Part shown: positions 22,816 to 36,100 of the stretch, piece by piece
Position numbering within the stretch: position 1 is the first letter of the stretch
Layout of the letters: each line of letters opens with the position of its first letter
NCBI GenBank assembly: GCA_036850595.1
Contig: CM072168.1
Location: 17,909,982 to 17,973,981, forward strand
Direction: 5' to 3'
DNA length: 64,000 nt
Source: Rhyacichthys aspro
Taxonomy: Eukaryota > Chordata > Actinopteri > Gobiiformes > Rhyacichthyidae
The notes under the pieces: generated by a model
The model's input: the letters and a program-made list of their open reading frames with translations, nothing else
What the model was told of the DNA's origin: nothing
Databases searched by the model: none
Position numbers and translations under genes: made by a program

Positions 22816-25800
22816 GTGGTAGATTCAATTTTGCTTGCAATTAAATTTCCAATTTGCTTCATTTAAAAAAAAGCCTGTGCATGCAAATTTATGAAAGTAA
22901 CACCTTTAGAAATGCGTTATAATGATAAGGGGCAACAAAATGGCACCACAAATGTCCAAAAATTTAGGAATCACTGCTTTAGAGACAAAAACACCCATAA
23001 ACCTTACCCTCTAACATTCTTCTTCTTTAGGTTTCCTTTCTTCAATGAAGTGACCTGTGCAGTTGACAGTTTTGTATTTTCTCGAGATATACCTAGAATA
23101 TCATTTTTGTGGCGAGATTGAGTGTTGACTTTCGATAAAGCGTATTTGTTTCCTCGTTCCTGTACTCTTTTGTCATATCCTCGGTTATGATCATACTTGA
23201 GCAGCAGATTGCCATCATCACATGTTGTTTGGAGCCGCTGCAGGAAGGTTGTTATCAAAAGCAATATGTCACCGGGATATAATGGTACGTCTGGCGCTGG
23301 ATACATCTGTTGTTGGCGCAGATAACAGATACATGTGGTGAATCCGAGTTTATATGAGGCACACAGCAGGTTTGGTTTTGTTCCATTATGCCATTATTTT
23401 TGTGTCCTCTGTGTCTAAACTACTGGAAATACAGGCAAAAGGTGCACATTTGGGACACATAAATAAACCTAGTTTGAATATATCAGGTGTCAGAGTTTGT
23501 TACATATGCGTGATAACACAGAGAGACAAAAAAGTCTCCAGCATGTGTGTAATGTCAGTGGAGCTGGGATGAAATTGCACTGAAGCTGAAATGTTTGAGA
23601 ACATCCTGTAATAATGAAAAAAAGAATAACGAGAGTAAATACTGCACAGTTTACATCATGTTCAAACCAGATGCTAAAAACGTTGTACCTTTTTTGTCGG
23701 CATTTTGTGAAGACGTTACAGTCAGTACAGTAATATCTCTGCACTTCACAACCCTCCTTTCTACAGCCCGTGAGCACCTACGGCAAACAGAAATAGGTCA
23801 GGTAGTTCCTGTCCAGCCATATTGTGATATTGTGAGTTCAAAAAGAATCACGTGTTTTCTCCTCCAGCAGTGCTCAGTTTGTCGTCCGTTGGCAGCGGTG
23901 GTGGAGATGTTGCATTTTACTTGGTTTTAAGGAAGTTTAAATATTTTTCCAAAACAGACAGATGTGATTAATGCAACTGGATGTTTCCTGTTTTGATTAC
24001 ACACACACAGAAAACGACAAATCTTTACAGAATACAATTTCTCACGTTTTTGATGTGTGAGCAGAGTCCAAATAAAATGATACAACCATTACACCTCAGT
24101 TTCAGTGCAACAGAGCTCACGATATAATAACAGTGACAATAATCCTTATTAATCTAGTCAGTGCTGGATTACTCAGTCACATTGGTGCTTTATGAATCTG
24201 TTGGTGTTGGTTTGCTTTACCTCACTGAGTCGACCCGGCCTGACATGCTTTCCCATTACTGTCAGTGAACAAACACAGTTGTCTTTTCTGCTGACGCGCA
24301 GCACATAAGAGACAGGCGCGTCCTCAGAGACCCCTCTGTGTCAGTTTAGGGGAATCCCCTCGACACATTAGACAAGCACCACTGGGAGCTGCTGCTGAGG
24401 GACAGATGGCCCATAATTGTGTGTGTGTGTCACTCTCAGCAGAGACACTTATATAAGACTTCCAATACGAGCCTTCAAAACTCCCAAGGAATCACTGATG
24501 TGTTTAATTTGGCTAAAACTGTGGCTTTTAACTGGTGTGAACCTCAGGTTTTGTGTCTACAGATCCAAACCAGAACAAGCACAAAATCTGGTTGCTGCAA
24601 AAGGGGAATAGTTTAGCGCATCATTTAACAAGAAATTCAATTAGATTGGGTCAGTGTGAACCAAAATAAAATTATAGACACTTCAAGGCACTCAAACTTT
24701 GCAAAACATGAAGCAATGAGGCCCCAAATATTACAAATGTTTAGGCCAATTTGACACTGATTTCAAAACATTTCACATGACAACAATAACATCTCTTATG
24801 AATTCAGAGCTCACTGACTTTGCATTTCTTGGAACAGGTTGATATAATTGGATTGGTTCAGTTAATAGATTGATGCATAATGCCATCAACCGTTTAATCC
24901 CTTTTACACACACATTGATTCAGTCCTGGTCAGTTGTGGATTAAAGTCCAACATTGATGCAGTGTGTTTTTAAAGATAAGATGTGGAAGAATGGAGGTTG
25001 CTCAGTTATCCACTCCAGTTGTTAAATTTGAGTCCTTTTCAGTCTTTTATCATATCAGTGGAGCCCTATATGTTACATTTTACAGACTCAGCTTCTTTCC
25101 TTTTAAACCTGCAGCGTGTGTGGCTCGGCTGATGTCACAGTCCACAATAGGATTTAAGCAGCTACTGAAAGACTGTGACACCCGACATAGTGTTTACAGA
25201 CATGGCGACGATTGCAGCTGTCAGCTTTCTGAACCGCTCTGGCCGTCATCCACATAATGAAGTCATGAGAAAAATCCCCGAAACTGGTTCAACTCTGACT
25301 AAACTCTGCCAGCTGTACAGTGGGCTCGCTGCTGAGTCTTACCCTGGATATGGGACAGTGTGATTGGAAAACAAGGCACGGACACAACAGGGACGTACAG
25401 TCAGTGTGATCAGATGGATCTCATTATGTCCACCGTCAGATAAAAGCATAAATCCTGTTGCTTTTTATTTAGGTTTTTCACACATGCTGGAAGGCTCGGG
25501 AAATGTTGGAGTATGGGAGGAAAAAGTAAAAGATTGTTATGAAGGTGTTATGCTTATTTACTATTACATGGGACACCCCTAATCGTCACCAAACCTGTTG
25601 CAAGTATAGAGCAGGGCGGCCATCCCACAAAAAACTTAAATTTTGACCTTTAACTACACCATACACTTGACCTCTGGCATCACGCTGTTTTCATCCCGGT
25701 CGCTTTTTCATCCATCAGCAAAGAAAATATCAAAAAAGATAGCATCAACCACCTCCAGCAGCTCAAAAAAAAACCTAAAGTCAACCTCAGGGATGCACCG

Positions 25801-26040
25801 ATTCAATACTGGGAAGTTAGGAAGTTAGTCCCATTATAGACAAAAAAGATGGAGTAAATACATAGGTCTGATCTACTGTCTGTAACTCTATGTCTGTGGC
25901 TCGTCAGGTCTTGGGGAGGATGACAAGATGGAGCGAATCAAATCAGCGGTGTTGATATTTACTTTTATTATTGACTACATCATTTTTATTGAGCACAATG
26001 CACCACACCTCAAGCAGCTGCTGTAGCTCTATGAGGGTTC
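22816..26040. other. non-coding sequence
   Basis: No exon is recognised. A 19-mer at 23865-23883 recurs at 45390-45408. Short frames throughout lack splice or family support. The rest appears unique and AT-rich. Confidence 0.5.
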
Positions 26041-26044
26041 AGCA

Positions 26045-26059
26045 GCAGCAGGGGGCGCT
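26045..26059 (+). promoter_or_regulatory. CTCF-like site (plus orientation)
   Basis: GCAGCAGGGGGCGCT matches CCASYAGRKGGCRSY at 14 of 15 positions, with an intact AGGGGGCGCT core. It lies in otherwise ordinary sequence. Orientation is opposite to the motif at 21.6 kb (divergent arrangement). Confidence 0.55.
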
Positions 26060-29000
26060 CTCACTCACAGACACGAGCAGAACTGGGTCAACTCAAGACA
26101 GAATAGAAACTTAAGAGCGTGATATATTAACAAACAAAAATTAAACAATCTCAACAAGACAACATTTTTATTTGCGGCTAGATTTTGACTGGATACTTTT
26201 GCTTCCTATTGAACTGTGTGACAATGTAAAAACAGAACTGTCTGAATGTAATGTAAATTCTGTGTAAAATAGTTTTAGTCATTTTTACATTGATTTTGTG
26301 GGAAACAAGCTTGTTCTTTTGTCTGTGTTTTGGTTTTAGTAATCAGCAAAAAGAAAAAAAAAAAAACATCTCACACTGGCACAGATCTTGCAGAAAACTA
26401 ATTAGGGACCCCTGGTGTCGGTACAGAATATTCATATTACCGTAATTCCAGTCTGTGGCGAATCATGCCTGAGGCTTTTGAGGAAGAGGTGGATCCGGTG
26501 CCTCAGCTGTGGAGCCAATAACAAGTCTGCAGTGAAAGGAGCTGATTGTGATTGCGGTTTCCCAGCAGCACTGACTCCACGAGGTGCACGGAGCAAAGAT
26601 ACAGGTGGAGGGCACACGAGCAATTCTGATAGATTGCATCATTGTTTGGAGTGCAGCTGTGAAGTGTTGTCTCACTGTGTCCATAATGGTGCGTTTGGAT
26701 GCCTCCACACAACAGGCCATTACTGGACAGTATGGTCGCTGCTGAAATGAGATGTTTGGCCAGAGCAGAGTGACATGGACTTCTGGGTTTAAACAGTCTC
26801 AATTAGGACACACAAAGCTGAAATACTTGACGTCAGTTTGATGGTGTTTTGCCGGTTTATTCCCCCATTCTCTGAAAATCATTGTATCAGTGTAATTTTC
26901 CAGATATATGAAAGTACATCCACGTTACAGAGGGAAGAAAGGAAGGAAGAGGAAGGTCTTGTGTGGTATTTTATGAGAGGAATTGTCTTTGATGGATTAA
27001 AAATATCCCTGTCAAGATTTATAGTTATAAAAGGGCAGCTGTTTGTGGTAGTTTTTAACCATAAAAACAGAGAAGTCATAAAAAAACACACACAACTGCA
27101 AATGTTAGAGTCAAAATGGGCTTACCTATCCAAAAGAAAAAACGATGAAAGCTGGTAAACTGCAGGAAAAAGACATTTCTGATTCATCAAATGCATTTTA
27201 ATTAGCATATAATTGTGATAAAGAAGGCTGAACTTTGCCAAACTGTTTACTGTTGATGCTAATGAAGAGCTGGTCTTGCTACACCAGCTTATATTTCGTA
27301 TACTTGTGTTGTTTTCCAGCATTTCTATGTATTTAGGGCATTTCCCACTCATGCTTGTTCCGCTATGTGGGTTAGATTTACTCATGCTCATCAGTCAATT
27401 GCATCTTGAGCAGAAGCAAGTAACATGTTTTTAAAATAACTGGGAAAAACAGACATCTGAAGCTAAGGTTGTTTATTTCAAAGCGATCCACCTGGTTCAG
27501 TTCAGACTTAATGTTTGGTGTCATCCGTCGGGCGTGGCCTAAATGTTTAAGTGACAGAGAGTTGGGATGATGCAGTTACATAATAAACAGTTATATAATA
27601 CTCAAACAGGTCAATGAAACGGTCAACAGAGATTTGGACTAAAACGGAGGATTTCTACAATGTGTTTTATATTTGTCTGTCCTATAGAAATAATGAGAGG
27701 TCACACCCGTGTCACTGTCCACGCAGGGCTTTGTCACACCTAAACAATCAGCACCCAGCAGCAGTCAACATTATCTGATGCAATTTTGTGAAATTTCTCC
27801 TGCTGCCTGTGTGGAAGCAAACACATGTTATAATCACATGTGGGAAAGGTCAGTCAGGTCGGAGGACTGGCCGTGCGTGGGTCTTATTTACTCATTCAAT
27901 GTACCACAGTCGGAAAAAAAATATATCTTCCAAAGGTTTTTTTTCAAATGAGGACACGTCAAGGCCAAGGCTATTCCGGTAAATATGTACACATTCTTAA
28001 TCCTTGAAAAAATAAATACGTTTAGAGAAAAATGGTCTCTTTTAAGGTGTATGAACAGGTGAAGGAATTAGGTCTAGTTTAGAGTTATATAACAATAATA
28101 AATAGGGATGGAAACCATAAGCTTTACAAGATCAAAGTTCTTAAGTCCAATGACCTTTTGCTGCAACTGACATTCGTGTTTACATTATTACAAAAGATAT
28201 GTGTATGATAAATAAATAAACAGCTCTGGTCAGCTGTAACACATCTCTGTCTCATCCAGAGTTTACTCGGTTTACGTTTGGACAAAAACACAGATCCTGG
28301 AACATGTAGACAAGGTTTAAGGTGAGATTAATGGAAACAGCTGATGGCTTCACAAGTACATTATGCAGAAAAAGAAGGGACTGACTGAGACATTTTGTGA
28401 TGGTTTGACAAGGTCTGGACAACTTCTAAACTGCAGCTGTTGTTCTTCAGCAAATGTGGAGCAAAGAAGAAACAAGGAATGGAAGGACATCTTTGACAAA
28501 CAGGTCTGATTCACAGAAGCACTTAATGAAAACCAAACCTGTTCCTACCTGTGTACCCAATCCCAAACCATGTTTTTATTATTCTTTCATTTGGATTTCA
28601 ACAATCAAAGTGTATCCGTTTTATTCTGGCACAACATCAGAAGTCCAAGCCTGATTTATCAGTAAAAAGGGCTGCAGCCATTTTATTTCCATCTGGTTTC
28701 CACTAATTAGAAATGATCACGACATACAACAACATGCCATGGATTACATAACAAATCCCTTAAAAATGAAACACTTATATAATGTATAACAATATTATGG
28801 AGTGCTTCTCTATACGTTGCTTTTGCTAAAAAGTCAGCGGTCGTTGAATCTGGGACAGACCCATTTACAGTCAACACAGACGTGATTCTGCAGCAGCCAC
28901 AGGTCACCTCTGTTTGCATCATGAGTGATTAGATCTGTGGACGCATTCAAGAAGCTTTAAGAGTGCCCTAGTGACATTGGACGCTTGAGATTCAGTCACT

Positions 29001-31924
29001 CAGATGTTGAGGAACAGGATCAAAACTGCACAGTTAAGTTTATTAAAGCGTAAAATGCAATGTTTTCGCTAAAATGTCGCAGTAGAAAGTGCTTATAGGA
29101 TTAAAGGATTAATGTCCACTGATAAAATCCAAATGAAAACCTTTGTCATGCGGTGAACTTTTAATCATGAATAAACCAAAATAAAAGCTTTAAAGTTCCT
29201 AAGCCACTTTTTATCTCCTTGTTTGTAATGGAGCACGGTGGGAGGTTAGCACTGCGAGGCACTGCCTGCGGGCTCACTGCAGATGTGAGCTGCTCTAAAA
29301 TATATGTCTGCATCCACTGTGACATGGAGCACTTTAATGTCAGTGGGGATGGATGGGGCCCGGACACATGAAATGAATACATGAATACAGGAACGGAAGG
29401 AGGGCAACGCAGGAGGCAATGTGCCTCCGGTGAAACTTCACACTGGAAATTGAATTCTTTAACCTTTCACCGTTATCCTGCAGAAAATATAGAATATCTG
29501 TGAGTGAGAGTCAAGGAGAGAAAGGGCTGTGCATTCTTCAAAAGTTCTACATTTCTAGGTAAAAAAAAACCAAACACAGTTATTATTTTCAATAGTTATA
29601 AGAAAGGGGGAAAAAAATAAATCATGGAGGACTTGCAGAACACAATTAAAGCCCCTGTCACACTTTGCAATTAATGTTTTGTTTATTTTATTTTATTTAT
29701 TACATATATTATAGAGTGTACACTAGATAATTTCCAGTTTATCGTAGGGCTAACATACAGAAACATACACTTACTGACTAAAATTCTTTTAAATTCATTC
29801 ACTGTGAGCAATTTAGATTGACCAAGGCTTCAGGACTGAATGTGCTTGAGGTAAGACAACATTATTGTTTGCATGCATCTTGCAGTAAGAATGTCTGATA
29901 TGGGTTTGCTGTAAGTGTTCCTAAATCATGATCCTGTGTCTGCTGATCTAAAACCACAACAAGCAACTTTAGCACAGCTTTTTAATCATTCAGCAACAGC
30001 CACAACTGCACAGTGGAAGTGACAGGGCCACAATGACATGGGCTTAACAGATTAAAGAGTCTAAAAACAGTCCAATAATAAGAGCTCCAATTATAATGAC
30101 AGATTTGATTAGGTTTAGCCCTTTCCTAAAGTACTGAGTGATGTAGCTGCATCCTTTCAATACACCTCCGGACGTCTTTGAGCCAGTGAGCCTTGAGCAA
30201 CAACACGTCGGTGCATTTGAGATTAGTAAGGTATTCTTTTTGATGACTCTTCAAACTCCTTCTGTTTTTGAACTATATTTAACATCTGCAATCATTTTTA
30301 GACTTGAGTTAAAGTGTCTCTAAGCGTCTCTTTGTATATGAGCACTTCAGCAGGTCATTGATGTTGTTTAAATCAGTGAAAGCTGCTTCACTCTTTTAAT
30401 AAACCCATCCTGGAGAAATCAGACAACTTTTAAACTAGGTCAAACACACGTTGTTTTTTCCCCCAAACAAATTAATTATTCTCCTCTGCAGTATGTAGAT
30501 TTTTTTTTCCAGCAACTTCTCAGGAAATACCCCTTTTCCTTCTTCAAGCCACTGAGTAAATACAACACATTTACATATCTTCTAGAGCATCATTTCTAAA
30601 TGAGTTAATACTGAGGAGGATTCTTTGGCTGAGCAATGGCTGAAGGCAAAAACAACTGTTGTTTGGTGAAGGCACATGTACAATAACAGATATTAAAACA
30701 AGTTCACCTCTGTTGTTAACTGGAATCCTACTTGTTAATGCAACTGAGGAATCCCAAATACCTCCTTATTGCAGAAAGAAGAAGATATACTTTATTTATT
30801 TATATTCAAAGGGAAAAGGATTAGGAATAGAGTCTTTAAGCCAGTGGCACAAAAGGTTTCCTGAAGTGCTCTGTTTAAAGGTTCTCATTTGCCACAGTTT
30901 GTTGATAGTGTGTGATTAGGATTGTGGAGGGTGGCCCTGATTTGTCCACCACCTTCTTCTTGGTCACAGCTTGTAGACTGCCCGTTCAGCCGCAGATTTT
31001 GGCTTCCAAATTAGTTTGTTCTGTTGCTAGCTGCTGTCTGCCGAGCTTACAGTTCTCTTACAGTATTAATGCATAGCTCCTGCAGTCTCTTGACACTTTT
31101 CATTTGCAGTTTTCTGTCACTTTTTTGAGTAGAAGAGTCTTACACTTTAGTGAGCAGAGTACTCATACAGCAGAACTGAAGTGGGTTAAACAAGTACTAG
31201 TATAAGTACGACTAAAAGACACCTTAAAACCTCTGATACTGAGTACTGGGATTGGGACAGAGAGAAAGCAAAAGTACCTTAACCTGAAAATGTGACATGA
31301 ACTGAAGAGTCAGAAAGTGTTACTCTGGCTGCTGTACCACTTTGTTCCACTAGATGTAGTTGTGAGCCCTCAGTCTATTACAAACAGGAAACAGGGGCTG
31401 TTTGAGACATAAATTAGAGTTTGCATAAAATATATATATTTTAAAAAACTATTTTAGTCTTATGTGATCTGGTAAGATATGTGTATAATGCCATAGACTG
31501 GTTCTTTTGTTTTAAGACAAACCCTAACATGAAAGGAACGCTGTGGCTAGATTAACTAGATCAAAGCAGTGTCTGCGAGCAGTGAAAGTATCCAAACTGT
31601 GAGTGTGGGCTCTGCTGAGTTCACCCAGAGGAGGGAACACTCTGGGGACGTGGGCTCTCCAGTTTTCAGGCTCATTTCCCAGTGTTGATGTATAGGACCT
31701 CCCTCTGTGTGCGGTACCTCTGTGAATGAACAAACCATCATTATGAGTGATGCAGACGTGTGCAGGCTTCAGTAAATCTGGGTTAGGGAAGCAGCATGGT
31801 CACTGAGTGATTTATCATATGGACAACACAGGGACTGCCCTTGTTTTGGGAATATGAGTTATAAGTGATGTTTGTAAGACATTATTATTCTATATTCAGG
31901 AGGGAAAGTGGGCTACGGAATTTA
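26060..31924. other. non-coding sequence
   Basis: No exon or transposon was confidently recognised. An A-run lies near 26350-26366. A moderately GC-rich unique block at 29215-29450 is listed separately. The remaining frames are short and look accidental. Confidence 0.5.
29215..29450. promoter_or_regulatory. candidate conserved non-coding block
   Basis: A unique block with balanced composition in AT-rich surroundings, running from the GGAGCACGGTGGGAGGTTAG region through CATGGAGCACTTTAATGTCA. No repeat, frame or splice feature explains it. Enhancer function is inferred. Confidence 0.25.
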
Positions 31925-32465
31925 GAAAACATTGTACAATAATAATAATAATATAGTGCAACATACATTTAAACCTACACAAAAGATCCTTCAAAGTAAA
32001 AGACAATAAAAGTAATGATACAATTGCAGCAAACAAATGTATACTAGAGTACAAAATAAATTATAAAAAGTAAACTAAGCAAATGATATATAAAAACAAA
32101 AAGAAGCAGTAAAAAGAAAACTGAAATCAGGCAATATTAAATGCTTTTCTGAAAAGGAAAGTTGAGCGAGTGAAGACCTTGATCTGCCTGAGGTCTGGAG
32201 GGAGTCTGTGAACACCGTCACCTTTAATGACCCGCTGTGTTTTGGGGACGACGAGTCAGACTCCCCCGAGCGAGAGGTCTGGTCAGGACGTAAGGACTGA
32301 GGAGTTCAAATAAATAATGTGGAGCTAAACCATTAAGAGCTTTAAAAGTCAGAAATCAAATTTGAAAAGGACTCAGATATTTAAGAGGGAGCAGGGGTGA
32401 TGTGGTGCTGACGGCGGGTGGTGCTGAGGAGTCGGGCAGCTGCGTTTGAACTAGTTTTAGACAAA
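31925..32465. repeat. probable degraded interspersed repeat
   Basis: An A-rich left part with an AAT run (31939-31953) is followed by a GC-richer part. The landmarks ATTAAGAGCTTTAAAAGTCA, GGGGTGATGTGG and GGAGTCGGGCAGCTGCGTTT resemble a repeat common in fish genomes. I cannot name the family or find its ends. Confidence 0.45.
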
Positions 32466-33769
32466 CTTTGCTTAGAATGACAAACTGAAGTGCAATACTG
32501 AACTGCTTTCTCTTTCTCTAATTGTGCCCTGATCAAATAACACTGTCTACATGTTATTTATCCTCTCCTAGACTTTAGAGAGCACTTTGAAATCACGAGT
32601 TTACACATAAATGAGTCAGAGGAAGGATTTGAAGTCCTAATTTTTACTTCGGTCGTGTCAGTCAGTGTCGACTTTTCTTCTCAACAATTTTTTGGGGGAA
32701 ATGGAGTCCTGTGACAGATCCCACAGAACGAAACATGAAGAAACTGAATGTAAAACTGAGTGCAAATGGTAATAAGACATCTTTTCCAGACACATGAGAA
32801 CAAGAAATTATCTTTATTAACTCAATATATTTATATAACAAACACATCCCCAGCATGGGATAATATATCAACTGTTTTGTTTTTTATTTCCCAATTAAAA
32901 TGACCATTCTGACATAAAATAAACATCACTGTTTCCAAGTAGCAACACTAAGCACTATTAGACCATTGATTTTGGAATGAAAAGTGCAAAAGCAGGCATT
33001 GAGCTCATTATAAGCACCACATGTTCACAGCACATAACAAAAATACATTTAAATGTTTGTCTGGGAACTCATCTCCATTGCATCTTCCAGTTTTGAGACA
33101 GTGAGGAGCAAGGCACATAAAGAAGGTGTGAAAATGAATGGAATATAGGAGCACTAAGATGATGACAGGAGCTAATGAACAGTTACAGAAAACTACTAAC
33201 ACTTTGGCTGTTGTTAACTTTCCATTTTATTAAACCTTTTCAGAAATCCCACCAGGGCTGAAAAAAGTCAGGGCAGTGTGAGTTTTCTGCTGCACAATAC
33301 ACAAAATAATTGGCTTCATTTTTCTTGTGTAAAAAGTACAGTGAATAGTCTATACATTTCTGCGCAGTACGTTTATGAATTGCTTTTCAAAAATAGACGT
33401 CCATAGAATTGAAAATACAGTCTGAACAATCTGCATAGGTCCATTCAGTCGCTCTAATAACATGAAGCAAATAACAGAATGTTCCTTGTCCACTGAACAG
33501 ACATTACATATGAATATAAAAGCACTTGGATAAAGCTGTTTGCATAAGTACTTTTTTCAAACCTGATCACCTCAGCAAAAAGCACTTAGTAGATCATTTT
33601 AAGATCAGCACAATGGAACCTGAAGGTAACAGTTTCACTCAATTACACTTGTAGCCTAGATCGGAAAAGCAGAAGAATTTAAATGTCTATGTTGGTAAAA
33701 AGTAAAAATACCCTTTCATCCAAATCCCTCCCACAAATGACTGATGCAAAAATGATCCAAAAATCATTT
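32466..33769. other. non-coding sequence
   Basis: AT-rich, with no exon or repeat recognised beyond short runs. Confidence 0.5.
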
Positions 33770-34110
33770 TGATCATTTTGATTCATCTCACCACAGAACA
33801 GTTTTCTATTTATCCTCCAGTTAAAATGATCGTTGGTTCAGAGAAGATGCAGCAGGCAGTGTCTTCTGGAAGTGTTCCTGATCCATGCAGTCACTTCCAG
33901 ATCAGACTCAGGCCTGTTTTTAATGCAGTGTTGCTTAAACCTGAAGATCACAAGCGTCAATATTTCATCAATATCTTTTCACCTGGTTCCTTGTCACAGA
34001 GATTTGTCCAGATTCTCTAAATCTTTTGATATTACGTAACTGTAGATGTCAGGATTTTGCGACTTTTTTCCTGAACTGGTGCAGTTTTTTTTGCAAGTCA
34101 CTTCTGTTTT
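33770..34110 (-). mobile_element. Tc1/mariner-like transposase fragment, antisense
   Basis: Read on the minus strand, this stretch carries the N-terminal half of a Tc1-type transposase. The helix-turn-helix end is recognisable (a KRFRESG motif encoded near 34005-34030), and the region ahead of the first catalytic aspartate survives as degraded sequence near 33780-33800. Plus-strand landmarks typical of fish Tc1 copies are ACAGAACAGTTTTCTA, TCTGGAAGTGTTCCTGA, GCCTGTTTTTAATGCAGTG and CCAGATTCTCTAAATCTTTT. Several frameshifts and stops interrupt it, the first catalytic aspartate position looks lost, and no terminal inverted repeats were found. It is an old, dead fragment. The plus-strand frames here are its shadow. 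Confidence 0.72.
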
Positions 34111-35194
34111 ATTTACATTTTACACAGACGTAGACTTACAAGAGCCAAATATGCATTCTCTTTCATTGGTGCAGAACTATTTCCATTTCTTCATTGCTGT
34201 TTTCTTGCTCCAGGTTTTCTTTCCAGCTGCCTGAGCACTTCTGTCTGATGAACACATGAACCCATGTGCAGGAGAGGAGCTGTTTTTGGAAACCTGTCAA
34301 TAAAAATTAAAGCTCCTAAGAGCCACACATTATTGCTCCAGTTGTTCATGACAAAAGTGATTTGAATAAAGCAGCTACTGGAGCGAAGGTGAAGCGTCTC
34401 CAATTGTCATCTGTGAAAGGTTTTATTAGGAACATAGCTGCTGTTTTGAGACGATGGGGGAAAAGTGTGGATGGGTGCCATGGCAACCTGACAATAGGAG
34501 GGGCTGTTGGAGCAAAAGTGTGAGTGAAATATACTCAAGCAACATCCAAGCTCACAAAACAAATGAAAAAAAAGGAAGGAAATGACTCGAAGGAAAAGTT
34601 TATTTTTGGATCCTTGTTTAAAAATGTGCCACAACAAAGCTGTCAGCTCTAACACCATTTATGACGTTTGCAGAAGATCATCTCACTCCTTCATGTCAGC
34701 TTTAGCAACAAAAATGATCTGTGGAATACACCTTATGAGTCTGATGTTTAGCAATTGGCTCAACTTGTTCTAACAGATTCAATAGACCAGATGTAGCTTA
34801 TCATATTAGAGCATTCAAATGTTGTTAGTTATATTTACACTTTTGTAAATGTCAAAAACAAACCGTATTTCTGTAGTATCTACTGCAACCTGTCTTGTAA
34901 AAAGTGCCAAAAAATAATCATATTTGAAGACTTGTAGATTTTATGTCTTGTAACCCATCAAAAAACAAACAAAACAAAAAAAACAACAGTAATTAATCAG
35001 AAAATCAGTCTGACCAAATGTGTCTAATACAGAGGACTCCAACAGATGGACTATAGGCCAGTTTGGATCTGATAAAGTCCTCCATCTGGACGCCAATGCA
35101 ATTTTACATCAGCTATACAAGTAAGATACCAGATTAAAGTATTATATGTATAACAATTCTATAAATGTCTAAACTTATAGACTTAATTATACCT
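34111..35194. other. non-coding sequence
   Basis: No exon or recognisable element. AT-rich. Confidence 0.5.
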
Positions 35195-35273
35195 AAAACC
35201 AGGGACTAAACCAGGACTAAACAAAGCAGGTCTATTGCAAAATTTGGAAAAGGTCTAAACCAGAATTAAAGAG
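35195..35273. repeat. degenerate AACCAGGACTAA repeat, left part
   Basis: Imperfect copies of AAACCAGGACTAAA occur at intervals. They are interrupted by the block starting at 35274. Related copies resume at about 36040-36095. Confidence 0.5.
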
Positions 35274-35680
35274 TACCGTATTTTCCGGCCAGAGGGGCGC
35301 ACCCTATTATCCGCCGCCCTCACTTTTTTTTTTTATTTTTTTTTTTTTTTTTTCATTTCCGCCGCCCCCGGGTGGCCGCCGCCCTTTTTCGGGTTTGTAA
35401 TTTTTTTTTTTCGCGGGTTTTTTTTTTTTCGTTTTTTTTTTTTTTTCTTCCCGGTTTGTTTGTTTTGGGGCGTGGCCGTTGCGCGGGGGGGTTGGTGTTG
35501 TTCCAACCAAAAAGGTTTTTTTTTGTTTTTTTTTTTTCCCCCCCCCCCCCTCCCCCCCCCCCCGTTTTTTTTTTTTTTTTTCCTCTTTTTTCCCTTCCCC
35601 CCCCCCCCCCCCCCCCCTTTCCTTTTTTTTCCTTTTTTTTGTTTTTGCGCCCCCCCCCCTCTTTTTTTTTTTTTTTCCTT

Positions 35681-35716
<36 letters not shown>

Positions 35717-35745
35717 CCCCCCTTTTTTTTTTTTTCCCCCCCCCC

Positions 35746-35777
<32 letters not shown>

Positions 35778-35789
35778 TTGGGGGTTGGG

Positions 35790-35876
<87 letters not shown>

Positions 35877-35980
35877 CTCCCCCTTTTTTTTTTTTTTTTG
35901 CTCCCCACGGGGTGTGGGGTTTTTTTTTTTTTTTTTTTCCCCCCCCCTTTTTTTTTTGGGGGTTTGTGTGGGGGGGGGGG
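35274..35980. repeat. A-depleted T/C/G homopolymer block over a repeat skeleton, probably unreliable sequence
   Basis: It opens with TACCGTATTTTCCGG, the start of a repeat widespread in vertebrates (normally followed by ACTATAAGGCGCACC). Echoes of that repeat follow: GGCGCACCCTATTATCCGCC and later GCCGCCCCCGGGTGGCCGCC. The expected A-containing positions are replaced by T, C or G. From 35521 to 35980 I count one A in 460 bases. Runs of pure T, C and G exceed what normal low-complexity DNA shows. The sharp edges at 35274 and 35980 suggest a failed consensus over a real repeat insertion. The large lysine- or phenylalanine-rich frames here should not be annotated as genes. Confidence 0.75.
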
Positions 35981-36039
35981 TAAAAGATAATAGGTGAAAA
36001 GAGTAACTAAAACAATTAAATGAGTTAAAACAGGTACAA

Positions 36040-36095
36040 ACCCAGAGCAAAACCAGGAATAAACCAGGATTAAAGCAAGACTGAACCAGACCTAA
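36040..36095. repeat. degenerate AACCAGGACTAA repeat, right part
   Basis: Copies such as AAACCAGGAATAAACCAGGA and GACTGAACCAGACCTAA continue the pattern seen left of the A-less block. This suggests that the block interrupts one older array. Confidence 0.5.
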
Positions 36096-36100
36096 GTCTG

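Noticed and set aside
33769..34039. Two plus-strand frames of 68-83 codons
   Set aside because: They are shadows of the antisense Tc1-like transposase fragment.
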